Positions 47,978 to 59,489 of a stretch of 64,000 nucleotides of DNA are shown piece after piece. The notes below the pieces were generated by a model. It did not search any database and was not told where the DNA came from. It saw only the letters and a program-made list of their open reading frames with translations. The translations under genes were made by a program, and so were the position numbers. Source of the stretch: Druceiella hillmani (Eukaryota; Arthropoda; Insecta; Lepidoptera; Hepialidae); assembly GCA_039881145.1 (NCBI GenBank), contig JAYKKI010000052.1:10857001-10921000 (forward strand). The letters run 5' to 3'. Within the stretch, counting starts at the first letter, position 1, and each line of letters begins with the position of its first letter.

Positions 47978-48143
47978 AGGCATACAGCCTTTGATGACGT
48001 GGCGCACCGCGGAAACCCAGGTTCGATTACCGGCCGTTCGTTGAGCGGGTCTGGACGGGTGTTATGGTTGGCTGTAAGAGATTGCTCTCGTAGCAACAAA
48101 TCCGCAATAAAGTAGATAAATAAAACAAATAAATAAATATAAA
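47978..48143 (+). mobile_element. tRNA-headed SINE with LINE-type tail, copy 2
   Basis: It shares with 38.5 kb the head (CCTTTGATGACGTGGCGC, then CCAGGTTCGATTACCGGCC with a B box), the middle GTTCGTTGAGCGGGTCTGG and the tail TGGCTGTAAGAGATTGCTCT, AGCAACAAATCCGC, TAAATAAATATAAA. The B box at 48008-48020 is close to the canonical GGTTCGANTCC. Confidence 0.72.
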
Positions 48144-49639
48144 TTGTTAAATTAGAAGTTTTCACTTCCATCGTGTGGTCATATGCACACACCACAATTT
48201 TTTTGTTTACCTAATTACGTTCCTTCCTTCATCCTTGCCCCCAAACGCATTTGACAATACAAAAATACAATTTATTTGCTCGGAATTATTTTAGGTCCTC
48301 AACTTTAAAATGGCGACTTATTAAAGTTTCAAACTTACACGTTTTAGATTTAAACGGCTGTCGACGGATAGGCCCTTACGTTAGACCATAGGTGTTCAGT
48401 TTTCACAATCGGTACAAAACGCTAATAAACCTGTGAAGCACTGCGAATGTTTTGTATAAATTTAGCCATATAATAACATTTAAGAGAAGATAATATTTTA
48501 TTAAAATCATTTTTCACCTTGTATTTTAATAATTATATCTGTTAATCATAGGCGTAATATAGCCGTTAATAATAAAGTATAGCCGTATATCATAGGCGTA
48601 TATCACTCACAGTCGTAAAAATATCGTGAATATCTCATAAACTGAAATTTACAATCATCATTTCCCAGTAAACTTTAGGCAAGCTTTTAGCGCCAAAATT
48701 TTTTTTTTTCATAATTTTGGGTTGTCATTTCGGAAATGGAGGTTGGAGGGATTTTCAACAATATCCCTAGAGCCGTCTTACATATAATTAAAAAAAGACT
48801 AGGAATTCTTATGACTTGTTTTTTCCAAATTATACTAGAAATAAAAAATTAAAATGTTACCTTATTTTAACATTTCTATATGAATTAGTATGGATTAGTA
48901 TTGGCATACTTTTGTAAAACTATACCAAATTTCAAGTTTCTACGTCAAACGACTTCTGAAAAAAACAATCTAACAGACGAACAGGCACTAAAAAAAGATT
49001 GAAGAATGTAACATTTGTGTCTAGCATTGCAAGCGACAGAATTTCTGATGGACCTGAATAGCCACGATGTTTTAGATCTTATTTTGCTTTCATATTCTTA
49101 TGACTTACTCTTTATTCTTAGTCTTTTAGTATATTTTAGTAATCCCTATATCTAATTTAACCAAACTTTACATGTTCCCAAAAGATACTATTTTTTGCTA
49201 TATGTTGGATATATTTCTTAGTCGTAAATATGTCACAGAGGTATTTACTCTACTCTTTAATGATATAATTTTTTAATCTAGAAAGATTGCCGATGAAAAA
49301 GAAAACAGAATTAACTTGTAACGAAGAACGTGTCTGTTATTAATACAGTTAATCTGTGCATAAAACTAAGTAACAAATGTTAGGAAACATGAAAATGCTC
49401 ATTAGTTCCAGAAAATATCTTCGTGAAATTGGCGACTTCAACGAATAAAAACAACCTGTAAAGCACTAGTGGATCTCTTATTACGAGTAGTACACATTTC
49501 TGTAATTGTAAACATTAATGATACCTAATATTCCTGTTAAACTATTTACAAAATTTTAATTTTTTATAATAAAAATCTTTCACAGGCCCATATTTAAAAA
49601 TAAATTTTTTATGTCAATAAATACAAATTAAAGATTTTT
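48144..49639. other. Non-coding sequence with a diverged interspersed repeat
   Basis: Bases 48650-49010 (TTCAAGTTTCTACGTCAAAC, GACTTCTGAAAAAAACAATC, CAGACGAACAGGCAC) look like an old copy of the repeat class at 49.64 kb. No gene supported. Confidence 0.4.
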
Positions 49640-49945
49640 GTGCTGTGAGCCCTTACTTTCTGCCAAATTTTATGATTCTAGGTCAACGCAAAGTACCCTC
49701 CCTATACGTTTCGATTTACTTGCGAGTGAAAAAAATACGGCATAAATGGTCGTATTTTTAGAGTTTTCTTTTATTACGTTGACTTAGAAGCTTCATTTTT
49801 TATATCTCCCAGAGACCTAAGCATTTGTTATTAAATTCAACTTGATAGCTACACGTGTTCCTGAAGAAAAGGATTTTGACAGAAAGACAGACAGATAACG
49901 AAGTGATCCTATACGAGTTCGTTTTCTTCCTTTTGATTTACGAAA
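49640..49945 (+). repeat. Interspersed repeat (same family as the hAT host repeat)
   Basis: It shares TGTGCTGTGAG, TATACGTTTCGATTTACTTG, GGCATAAATGGTCGTATTTT, GTTGACTTAGAAGC, TTCCTGAAGAAAAGGATTTTGAC and CGAGTTCGTTTTC with 61150-61333 plus 63601-63780. It is useful as the uninterrupted relative of the repeat split by the hAT element. Confidence 0.65.
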
Positions 49946-49972
49946 CTAAAAATATTGTTTTTTACAGAAATA

Positions 49973-50155
49973 CTCAGTTTGATATATACGTTATACTATA
50001 ATAGATACGTTCCTTGTTACAACCTGTTTATTATGAGGTCTGAATATAAAAATACTTCCTAAATACTCAGTTTGATATACAGAATCACCTCTATGAATAA
50101 TAGATACGTTCCTTGTTACAACATGTTTATTAAGAGGTCCGGATATAAATATATA
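49973..50155 (+). repeat. About 95-bp tandem duplication
   Basis: AATACTCAGTTTGATATA, ATAATAGATACGTTCCTTGT and GAGGTCTGAATATAAA (second copy GAGGTCCGGATATAAA) each occur twice in order. Confidence 0.8.
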
Positions 50156-50449
50156 ATCCACTGTTGGGGTTATTAACGAGACCCACGTTCGTCATAAACG
50201 CAGCATATACTGAAATGACATTTGTTATATATTATATGACGTACATGCTAAAAGTTAGTTAGTTAAGTAATATTTAAAAGTGTTCACTAGGAAATATGAA
50301 AATAATAAATTGTAAATAAATACATCACGTTAGCCGATTTTCATATCAACAGCTCTTTAAACTTCAAAAGTGCTCTATGTTGATATATCGCGAAATTATT
50401 CATAGTGAACCGAAAAATTAATTTACAAAAAAGTAATCGCAGAATCGTT
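50156..50449. other. AT-rich non-coding sequence
   Basis: No gene seen. Confidence 0.4.
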
Positions 50450-50960
50450 TTCGCGAATAACGAAAACGCGAATCACGAGTACGCGTCACCTTATCGTTTC
50501 GAATTTTCGTTTCTTGCTCAGCCGCTCAAAGTTTAAGTGACAAGTGTTGTAAGTTTAAGTGGCATTTCGACTCAACTCAGTCTAACCTCATTTAGAGAGT
50601 TAATTTTCTTTAGATTAAGATTGATGTCTAAGTTCTTTGTCGCAAGAATAATTTTCGATTAGAGTAAGTAATGCATCGCGAGGCAGTTATTTTAAAGTCG
50701 ATTAGTTCCCAATTGGTTTCGTTACAGTCTCAGCGAACATCGCGACTCTTTTGATCTTTAGTCCTCGCGGTATATAATTGTGCATTAGGGGTGCAAAATG
50801 GCGTAATTTGTCTCGAGAAAGTGATCCTTTGAGAAGTTATTTTAGCGCAACTCAAAGGCATGCTGTCTTCCAAAGCTTTTAAGGGCCATCTTTTGTGCTC
50901 CGCGTTTGATGAGATTGCGCGGGCATAATTCATAGTGTCGCGAGGCGGTATCGACTTTAT
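50450..50960. promoter_or_regulatory. CpG-richer block with NK-type TTTAAGTG motifs
   Basis: Contains GTTTAAGTGACAAGTG and AGTTTAAGTGGC (50530-50563), two close TTTAAGTG sites plus ACAAGTG, which match the core recognised by NK-2 class homeodomains. The block is of higher complexity than its flanks. Minus-strand frame 50730-50933 lacks a domain. Candidate enhancer. Confidence 0.25.
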
Positions 50961-51880
50961 TAATTCAATTAAGGATTGCGTTGGTTGTTTGCATAACTTT
51001 GGAATAGTATAACCTAAATCTAAATTTTCTATTTTAATGCCGATTGTTTACTTTATAATTTCTCTGTTCTTCATAAGTTTTCGTCCATTAAGTTTGAAAA
51101 CCACTAAAAGATTCTTGATTAAACGCATTCATCTGGCACGTGGGTAGCCTCATGTAAAAAAAATATGAAAAACAAAAAAGGTGCAATAAGATAACTCTTC
51201 AATAATTTAATAGAAACATAAAAACAAAGGCAATGTTTGCTTTTGAAAGCTGTATTTGAAAATTTGGAAGGATTTAGTCGAAATAATGATTCTTATTAAG
51301 CGCGTTATGTCGTTAAAATATATAATACATTTTTTATCACAAAAATAACAACAAATCTTTTTTATTTTTGTTGTATATAAGAAAATCATAAAACAATGTA
51401 TTAGCGATACTTATTTAATGAGGAGGACACGATTTTAGTATGTTTTGCATAATAAATTTTTACTGCTTTTGGCTGCGCAAAATATAACGTATTGTACCCA
51501 GTGCGGTGTATCCATTGGGGATGTGCGTTTATGAATGGTTCAATTTCGAATGACATTCACGACGATTCAATACGAATTTCTAAATATCGATATTGAAATT
51601 GCATTCTTATAACTACTTATCGATCGATGAAACTGCAAAAAAACTAGTGGAACATACCCACACTATTATTTTATTACTTGTCTATGTTTCTTATACATAA
51701 TAACGTATTTAATGTTTTCGTCGTTACTAGTGTTATTATTCGAAATCCTCATTTATCTCGGTTTTTGCTTTCTTGCACCTCGCATTACACGAAGTTAGCT
51801 GTTACCAAGTAATATATTATCGTCATTTTTCATAAATATGCTAGCCTATTTATGGCTATTTCTAATGATTTTATTCAAAA
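50961..51880. other. AT-rich non-coding sequence
   Basis: No gene supported. Confidence 0.4.
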
Positions 51881-51884
51881 TCTC

Positions 51885-51980
51885 GGCTTCGACTAATTTT
51901 TCTGCGATCAAAACTTTGGCTTCGACTAATTTTCCTGCGATCAAAACTTCGGCTTCGACTAATTTTCCTGCGATCTCATG
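51885..51980 (+). repeat. 33-bp minisatellite, three copies
   Basis: GGCTTCGACTAATTTTCCTG followed by CGATCAAAACTTC starts at 51885, 51918 and 51951. The unit is 11 codons long, so an 84-codon frame (51838-52092) stays open and shows an ASTNFPAIKT repeat. It immediately precedes the 237-bp array. Coding is doubtful. Confidence 0.88.
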
Positions 51981-52046
51981 CAATAATCAGTTATTTTCAT
52001 TAATCATTATTGACGATATTATTAAAAACAAAATTATTTCTTTGGT

Positions 52047-53878
52047 GAGGCAATATTATAAGCGCATTCTTATTAATGTTTTCTTTTTGTAAACTTTATG
52101 CCATTCTGTACGTTCGCGCATACAAGCGATTGGAAATGAATAGTTACTAACACTCGTGATCGATTATACCTCCATATATTTTCATAATATATTAATTCAG
52201 TTAGTATTATTCATAATCCTGCATCAACGGTATCTGTTAATAATTTATGAATGATCACATTTACTAAGATTAATGTGTGATGCGGGCGAATATTATAAGC
52301 GCATACTTATTAATGTCTTCTTTTTATAAACTTCATGCCATTTTGTACGTTCGCGCATAGAAGCGGTTAGAAATGAATAGTTACTAACACTCGTGATCGA
52401 TTATACCTCCATATATTTTCATAATATATTAATTCATTGAGTATTATTCATAATCCTGCATCAACGGTATCGGTTCATAATTTATGAATGATCACATTTA
52501 CTAAGATTAATGTGTGATGCGGGCGAATATTATAAGCGCATACTTATTAATGTCTTCTTTTTTATAAACTTTATGCCATTTTGTACGTTCGCGCATAGAA
52601 GCGGTTAGAAATGAATAGTTACTAACACTCGTGATCGATTATACCTCCATATATTTTCATAATATATTAATTCATTGAGTATTATTCATAATCCTGCATC
52701 AACGGTATCGGTTCATAATTTATGTATGAATACATTTACTAAGATTAGTGTGTGATGCGGGCGAATATTCTATGCGCATACTTATTAATGTCTTCTTTTT
52801 GTAAACTTTATACCATTTTGTACGTTCGCGCATAGAAACGGTTAGAAATGAGTAGTTATTAACACTCGTGATCGATTATACCTCCATATATTTTCATAAT
52901 ATATTAATTCAGTTAGTGTTATTCATAATCCTGTATCAACGGTATCTGTTAATAATTTATGAATGAACGCATTTACTGAGATTAATGTGTGATGTGGGCG
53001 AATATTATAAGCGCATACTTATTAATGTCTTCTTTTTTATAAACTTTATGCCATTTTGTACGTTCGCGCATAGAAGCGGTTAGAAATGAATAGTTACTAA
53101 CACTCGTGATCGATTATACCTCCATATATTTTCATAATATATTAATTCATTGAGTATTATTCATAATCCTGCATCAACGGTATCGGTTCATAATTTATGT
53201 ATGAATACATTTACTAAGATTAGTGTGTGATGCGGGCGAATATTATTTGCGCATACTGATTAATGTCTTCTTTTTGTATACTTTATACCATTTTGTACGT
53301 TCGCGCATAGAAACGGTTAGAAATGAGTAGTTATTAACACTCGTGATCGATTATACCTCCATATATTTTCATAATATATTAATTCAGTTAGTGTTATTCA
53401 TAATCCTGTATCAACGGTATATGTTAATAATTTATGAATGAACGCATTTACTGAGATTAATGTGTGATGTGGGCGAATATTATAAGCGCATACTTATTAA
53501 TGTCTTCTTTTTATAAACTTTATGCCATTTTGTACGTCCGCGCATAGAAGCGGTTAGAAATGAATAGTTACTAACACTTGTGATCGATTATACCTCCATA
53601 TATTTTCATAATATATTAATTCATAGAGTATTATTCATAATCCTGCATCAACGGTATCGGTTCATAATTTATGTATGAATACATTTACTAAGATTAGTGT
53701 GTGATGCGGGCGAATATTATTTGCGCATACTGATTAATGTCTTCTTTTTATAAACTTTATGCCATTTTGTACGTCCGCGCATACAAGCGATTAGAAATGA
53801 GTAGTAACTAACCGTCGTGATCGATTATACCTCCATATATTTTCATAATATATTAATTCAAGGAGTATTATTCATATT
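52047..53878 (+). repeat. 237/238-bp satellite array, about 7.7 copies, dimeric order
   Basis: TGTGTGATGCGGGCGAATAT starts at 52274, 52511, 52749, 52986, 53224, 53461 and 53698. Every unit holds GTACGTTCGCGCATAGAA, CGTGATCGATTATACCTCC and ATATATTTTCATAATATATT. From 52749 two subtypes alternate. One has GAAACGGTTAGAAATGAGTA and GTATCAACGG; the other has GAAGCGGTTAGAAATGAATA and GCATCAACGGTATCGGTTC. This gives a roughly 475-bp higher-order unit. No coding potential. Confidence 0.95.
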
Positions 53879-53944
53879 AGTTGAAATATAGTTTTAAACT
53901 TTGCACTGAGCATTACAAAAGTTGCTACAACTTTTTTATGAAGT

Positions 53945-54170
53945 GAAAACTTCTTTAGGCGCACCTGCGCACTTTTTCTGAGCAACGAACGAAACTGAGC
54001 CGTCAGGGTCTTCGGGTCGGTGATGCCGAATCGTGTAAACTCGGTTCGCTTTAGCATTGGCAAAGCCAGTTCCAAATTCAAAAATTATGAAATGTTAATA
54101 ATTGAATGTGTACTGCATTGTTCGGGTAAACTCGGCTTCCTTCGGCATTGGCCGAGCGAGTTAGCTGTCT
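53945..54170 (+). repeat. Dispersed GC-rich repeat, copy 2
   Basis: Matches 47430-47605 (CGCACCTGCGCACTTTTTC, ACGAACGAAACTGAGCCGTC, GGGTCGGTGATGCCGAATC), with a second partial unit (TCGGGTAAACTCGGCTTCCT then CGGCATTGGCCGAGCGAG) after it. It abuts the 237-bp array. Confidence 0.65.
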
Positions 54171-54680
54171 AACACTGTGTGTATCCTTTCAAGAATTACG
54201 TTCTATTTTTGAATAATATTTTATTTGAGTATAATTTAATATAATACACGTATATCATTTTTGTTTTTTTAATTTTCATATATAAAATTTCCAACACACG
54301 TAGTACGATTGTATTCGTTGCCAAAGTTTCCAGTTCTACAAATTGTATAGCGTCTAATCAATATTAATATAAATTTTTATTACGTTCTATGCTCTCTACA
54401 GTATAAGACAGAAAAATTAAATTTATTGAACAAAACATGATATATAATGTATAAAAATACGGCACAGTATAAAACATAAATACTATATATTGCAGTAAGA
54501 CAAAACAACCAGCCATCCGAGCTTTTTAATTAAGTAGCACAACGAAGCTTATATAATTGTACAAATGTAACATCATCAAATGTTTACAAACAATAATTCA
54601 ATAATGAACTTACCTTTCGACGTAATTACGAGTCAAATAGTAAAATGCGTAGAGGCAGGAACGCACTACTACTCAAATAT
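54171..54680. other. AT-rich non-coding sequence
   Basis: No clear gene. A short ATG frame from 54580 (MNLPFDVITSQIVKCV part) runs into the adjacent array and meets a weak donor-like TAAG|GTAAAA at 54690; not convincing. Confidence 0.35.
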
Positions 54681-54684
54681 ATAT

Positions 54685-55300
54685 TCTAAGGTAAAATACA
54701 ACTTTTTGAATATTTTTAACGTTCTGCGTCTTCGGAGTTGTGTGGGGGCTGCAACGTGTTGGGCGGACAGCGGGCGGGTAGTAAAGTACAGAGATACAAA
54801 TGCACTACTACCCAATGTATGTAATAAAGTAAAACGCAACTTTTTGAATATTTTTAACGTTCTGCGTCTTCGGAGTTGTGTGGGGGCTGCAACGTGTTGG
54901 GCGGACAGCGGGCGGGTAGTAAAGTACAGATATACAAATGCACTACTACCCAATGTATGTAATAAAGTAAAACGCAACTTTTTAATATTTTTAACGTTCT
55001 GCGTCTTCGGAGTTGTGTAGGGCTGCAACGTGTTGGGCGGACAGCGGGCGGGTAGTAAAGTACAGAGATACAAATGCACTACTACCCAATTTATGTAATA
55101 AAGTAAAACGCAACTTTTTGAATATTTTTAACGTTCTGTGTCTTCGGAGTTGTGTGGGGGCTGCAAAGTATTGGGCGGACAGCGGGCGGGTAGTAAAGTA
55201 CAGAGATACAAATGCACTACTACCCAATGTATGTAATAAAGTAAAACGCAAGTTTTTGAATATTTTTAACGTTCGGCGTCTTCGGAGTTGCGTGGGAGCT
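54685..55300 (+). repeat. 137/138-bp tandem repeat, five copies
   Basis: AACGTTCTGCGTCTTCGGAG recurs with starts of GTTCTGCG at 54721, 54859, 54996, 55133 and 55271. Units contain a G-rich part (GTGTGGGGGCTGCAACGTG, GGGCGGACAGCGGGCGGG) and an 8-bp hairpin GGGTAGTA / TACTACCC (54776-54783 and 54806-54813 in the first unit). Long frames on both strands arise from the repeat and shift at the 137-bp units. Confidence 0.93.
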
Positions 55301-55568
55301 GCAATGTATGGAGTACGAAGAGCGGACCGCCGGACACATGTGCACTATGCACATGTCTTCGACCGCCCGCGCATCGCGTTTCGCACTCCAACTCCATGTT
55401 ATTTCTCGGTTCCACCGGCGCACCGATATAGTATCGAAGGATACCTGTCCGACTAGGTACGAACCTACATCCGTTAATTGCATCGATCAGTCGGCATCGG
55501 AATTCGGATTCACGAACATGTATCCATCCGATCATACCCATCTCTACTACATGCCAAATATGTTATAA
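55300..55568 (+). other. GC-rich segment, possible terminal coding exon
   Basis: Unique GC-rich sequence follows the array. One plus-strand frame ends [20 protein letters not shown] then [17 protein letters not shown] before TAA at 55566-55568, with coding-like composition. A possible acceptor is CCGATATAG at about 55434. No family is recognised, and the overlapping frames make it uncertain whether this is an exon. Confidence 0.25.
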
Positions 55569-55588
55569 TGAATATAAGCTTATGTATA

Positions 55589-57298
<1,710 letters not shown>

Positions 57299-57365
<67 letters not shown>
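57299..57365. repeat. (TA)n microsatellite
   Basis: TA run with one ACATA interruption. Frames of repeated Tyr-Ile on both strands are spurious. Confidence 0.97.
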
Positions 57366-57366
<1 letters not shown>

Positions 57367-58467
57367 TCGAATTTTTGTGGTGTTCAAATTATGTACAAAT
57401 ATTTTTATTATGTAGTAATAACTCCCTTTAGGGATACACCGTGTTCTATGATGTCGGTCTTGGAATATTTGTAAGAAGATTGTTTGATTTTTCGAATGGT
57501 TCCAAGTTGGACAGTGAAGTTTCACTATATGGATTCTGTTCTCACTTATCGATATGCGAATCAATAATAAGACATTTCATATACGGCGACACTTGTAATC
57601 AAATGAATCAGTGTCAAGTTTTTTTTTTCTTTTAACGCATCTCATCTACTCGCCTAAAGAAGCCTACCAAGCAAGCTTTCCCAGCAAAACACTGGTAACG
57701 AAATAAAAGCTCTATAACAAACCCCGAAGCATAACATACACGCGAACAGATACTTTTGATTTTCCTGCACTTTGTGCGGTCGCAGGGCTTCGTTTGAAGG
57801 AAATTCGATAGCGTTGAAGGTTGCCCCAAGCGGGAGGGTCTTTGTCGCTACTAAAACAGCCGTTGGGAGCCACGGCAGAGTAATCCTGTACTTCCGCGCG
57901 GGTCTCTCGACACTTTCATGCCGACTCCTCGGTTTATAATAAACATATATTTTATATTAAAGCAGTAATGACCTTACCTTTATTATCCCGTTCGTTATGC
58001 TGATCCTGTATGTGAAGGAATATTAATCCGATTCTATTGAGATTGTTCATTAAGAAATTTCAGTGTACACAAAGCCAAATTAAATCATAGATTATTATTC
58101 GAACGTAACCAGGGCACTGAAAACCGTTCATAGAAAATTTATTTTTGAATAAACCCATACATTCACCAGAATTGTAACTTCAATTAAATTATAAAGGAAA
58201 ATTAACTTACATCCTTATACGTAAACAAAATAGGCTTATTGCGAATGAACCTGATGTTAGTATAAATTAATTATCTGCCTATTTCTCCTCTCTCTATTTC
58301 TCAAGTATGTGGATGATTCAGATATTTTGTCGTACTCAGTTTATTAACGGGAAATTGCTCATAGTAAAATGGCCATTTCTCATGAAATTCCATTAAATTT
58401 GTTGACAATTTAGTTACATTTTCACTGTCCAAATTTAGTGGAAAATGTATGAAAACCATGTGTTGAG
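57366..58467. other. Non-coding stretch with a GC-richer block
   Basis: Bases 57640-57930 (CACTTTGTGCGGTCGCAGGG, CCCCAAGCGGGAGGGTC, GCCGTTGGGAGCCACGGC) are of higher complexity and may be regulatory. Minus-strand frames at 57632-57829 and 58301-58540 have no domains. Confidence 0.3.
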
Positions 58468-58520
58468 TGTTATATAATTCACAATTAAATGAAACTACGT
58501 GATGTAGTATTATTTCTACT

Positions 58521-58592
58521 ATCTTTAATTTCTTTACCACGACCTAGGTTTCGTTGTATTACAACATCTTCAGGTGGGATATAAGCAAAGAT
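58521..58592 (-). ncRNA. Hammerhead ribozyme motif, minus-strand arm of copy D
   Basis: On the minus strand from 58577: CCAC (stem I), CTGAAGA (core), T plus GTTGT-AAT-ACAAC (5-bp stem II), GAAA (core), CCTAGG palindrome (stem III), cleavage triplet GTC, GTGG (stem I), ending at 58537. An outer helix ATCTTT/AAAGAT (58592-58587 with 58526-58521) can extend stem I across an internal loop. All invariant core bases of the CUGANGA, GAAA and UH pattern are present. Confidence 0.72.
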
Positions 58593-58670
58593 TAAGCAAT
58601 CTTTGCTTATATCCCACCTGAAGATGTAATCTTTGCTTATATAAAAAATGCTTATATAAGCTAAGAAGCA

Positions 58671-58742
58671 ATCTTTGCTTATATCCCACCTGAAGATGTT
58701 GTAATACAACGAAACCTAGGTCGTGGTAAAGAAATTAAAGAT
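58671..58742 (+). ncRNA. Hammerhead ribozyme motif, plus-strand arm of copy D
   Basis: 58686-58726 reads CCAC, CTGAAGA, T, GTTGT-AAT-ACAAC, GAAA, CCTAGG, TC, GTGG. This is a type I layout, open at stem I, with predicted cleavage after C58722. Stem III is a 4-bp self-complementary ACCT/AGGT without a loop. It could form two pairs with a CTAG loop in a monomer, or a full helix between two RNAs. An extra T sits between the core A9 and stem II; single insertions there occur in some natural hammerheads. The outer helix is ATCTTT (58671-58676) with AAAGAT (58737-58742). Confidence 0.75.
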
Positions 58743-58835
58743 AGTAGAAATAATACTACATCACGTAGTTTCATTTAATTGTGGATAATGAATTTCTACA
58801 AAATTAACGCCAAATATATTCAATGTTATATAATT

Positions 58836-59485
58836 ATTCTTTTATGCAAAAAATGTAACGTTGAAATTGTATTAAATCTTGTTTTGGGACCTTTAACGAC
58901 CTTACCGCGACGCTGGGATTTACCTTTTTTAGGTGGCATTGTGCTCAGCATTAACGAAAAACTTTTCCATCCAATAGAATTAAAGAACGTCCCTACGCAA
59001 CAAGTCATTCGCTAAAATATTTTTACGCAACTTTTTCTGAAGTATGCAGAACTCCTCAAATATTGAACCATTCTCAATCAAATTACAATGACTATGTCCT
59101 AAGTTTTCCATTCCACTACGTTCATGCATACTTTCTAACAAGATTTTACACGCATCGCTGTACTAATCGCAACTAAATGGTACATGCTCCATGTATCGAA
59201 ACCACAGGTACAGGTCGCTTCTATTTCTTGTTGGATACTGATATAATCTTAAGCGGAAAACGTCATGTCTCATCAGGATTTGCGATATATAATAGCTGCA
59301 GCTGAACCTGGTTGTTATTGTTGGCATGGAGTCACACAATATTTGTGTCACAATAGTAGCCAATTATCTGGTCTCGCTCCAGGCTCATGTCATTCAAGAG
59401 TAGCTGTTTGACAGACTAGATGTTTGACGTTAGTGTGGGAAGATATACTAGATGTTGGTTAAGATATGAAGGCTTCTGCTCGAGG
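58836..59485. other. Non-coding stretch with a small basic frame
   Basis: On the minus strand 59008-58826 a frame contains MPPKKGKSQRRGKVVKGPKT. The short lysine/arginine-rich sequence could be an exon remnant, but nothing else supports it. The rest shows no gene. Confidence 0.25.
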
Positions 59486-59489
59486 CTCA

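Larger units (their letters stand above)
58468..58835. mobile_element. Copy D of the hammerhead-bearing palindromic element, with 12-bp target duplication
   Basis: TGTTATATAATT occurs directly outside both ends (58468-58479 and 58824-58835). Between them the two arms are near-perfect inverted repeats: TTCACAATTAAATGAAACTA through TTCTTTACCACGACCTAGG on the left and the reverse complement on the right. The right arm extends further, to ACAAAATTAACGCCAAATAT. The centre holds partial direct copies of GCTTATATCCCACCTGAAGA. Long target duplications, inverted terminal repeats and hammerhead motifs in those repeats are known for Penelope-like retroelements; no reverse transcriptase is present here. 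Confidence 0.8.

Noticed and set aside
47830..48195. A 121-codon minus-strand gene
   Set aside because: It spans a SINE and a TA/CA microsatellite.
54580..55456. Long frames on both strands
   Set aside because: They follow the 137/138-bp array and change frame at the 137-bp units.
58468..58835. A simple DNA-transposon MITE
   Set aside because: The 12-bp duplication, unequal arm ends and ribozyme motifs fit a retroelement of Penelope or retrozyme type better than a cut-and-paste element with short fixed target duplications.
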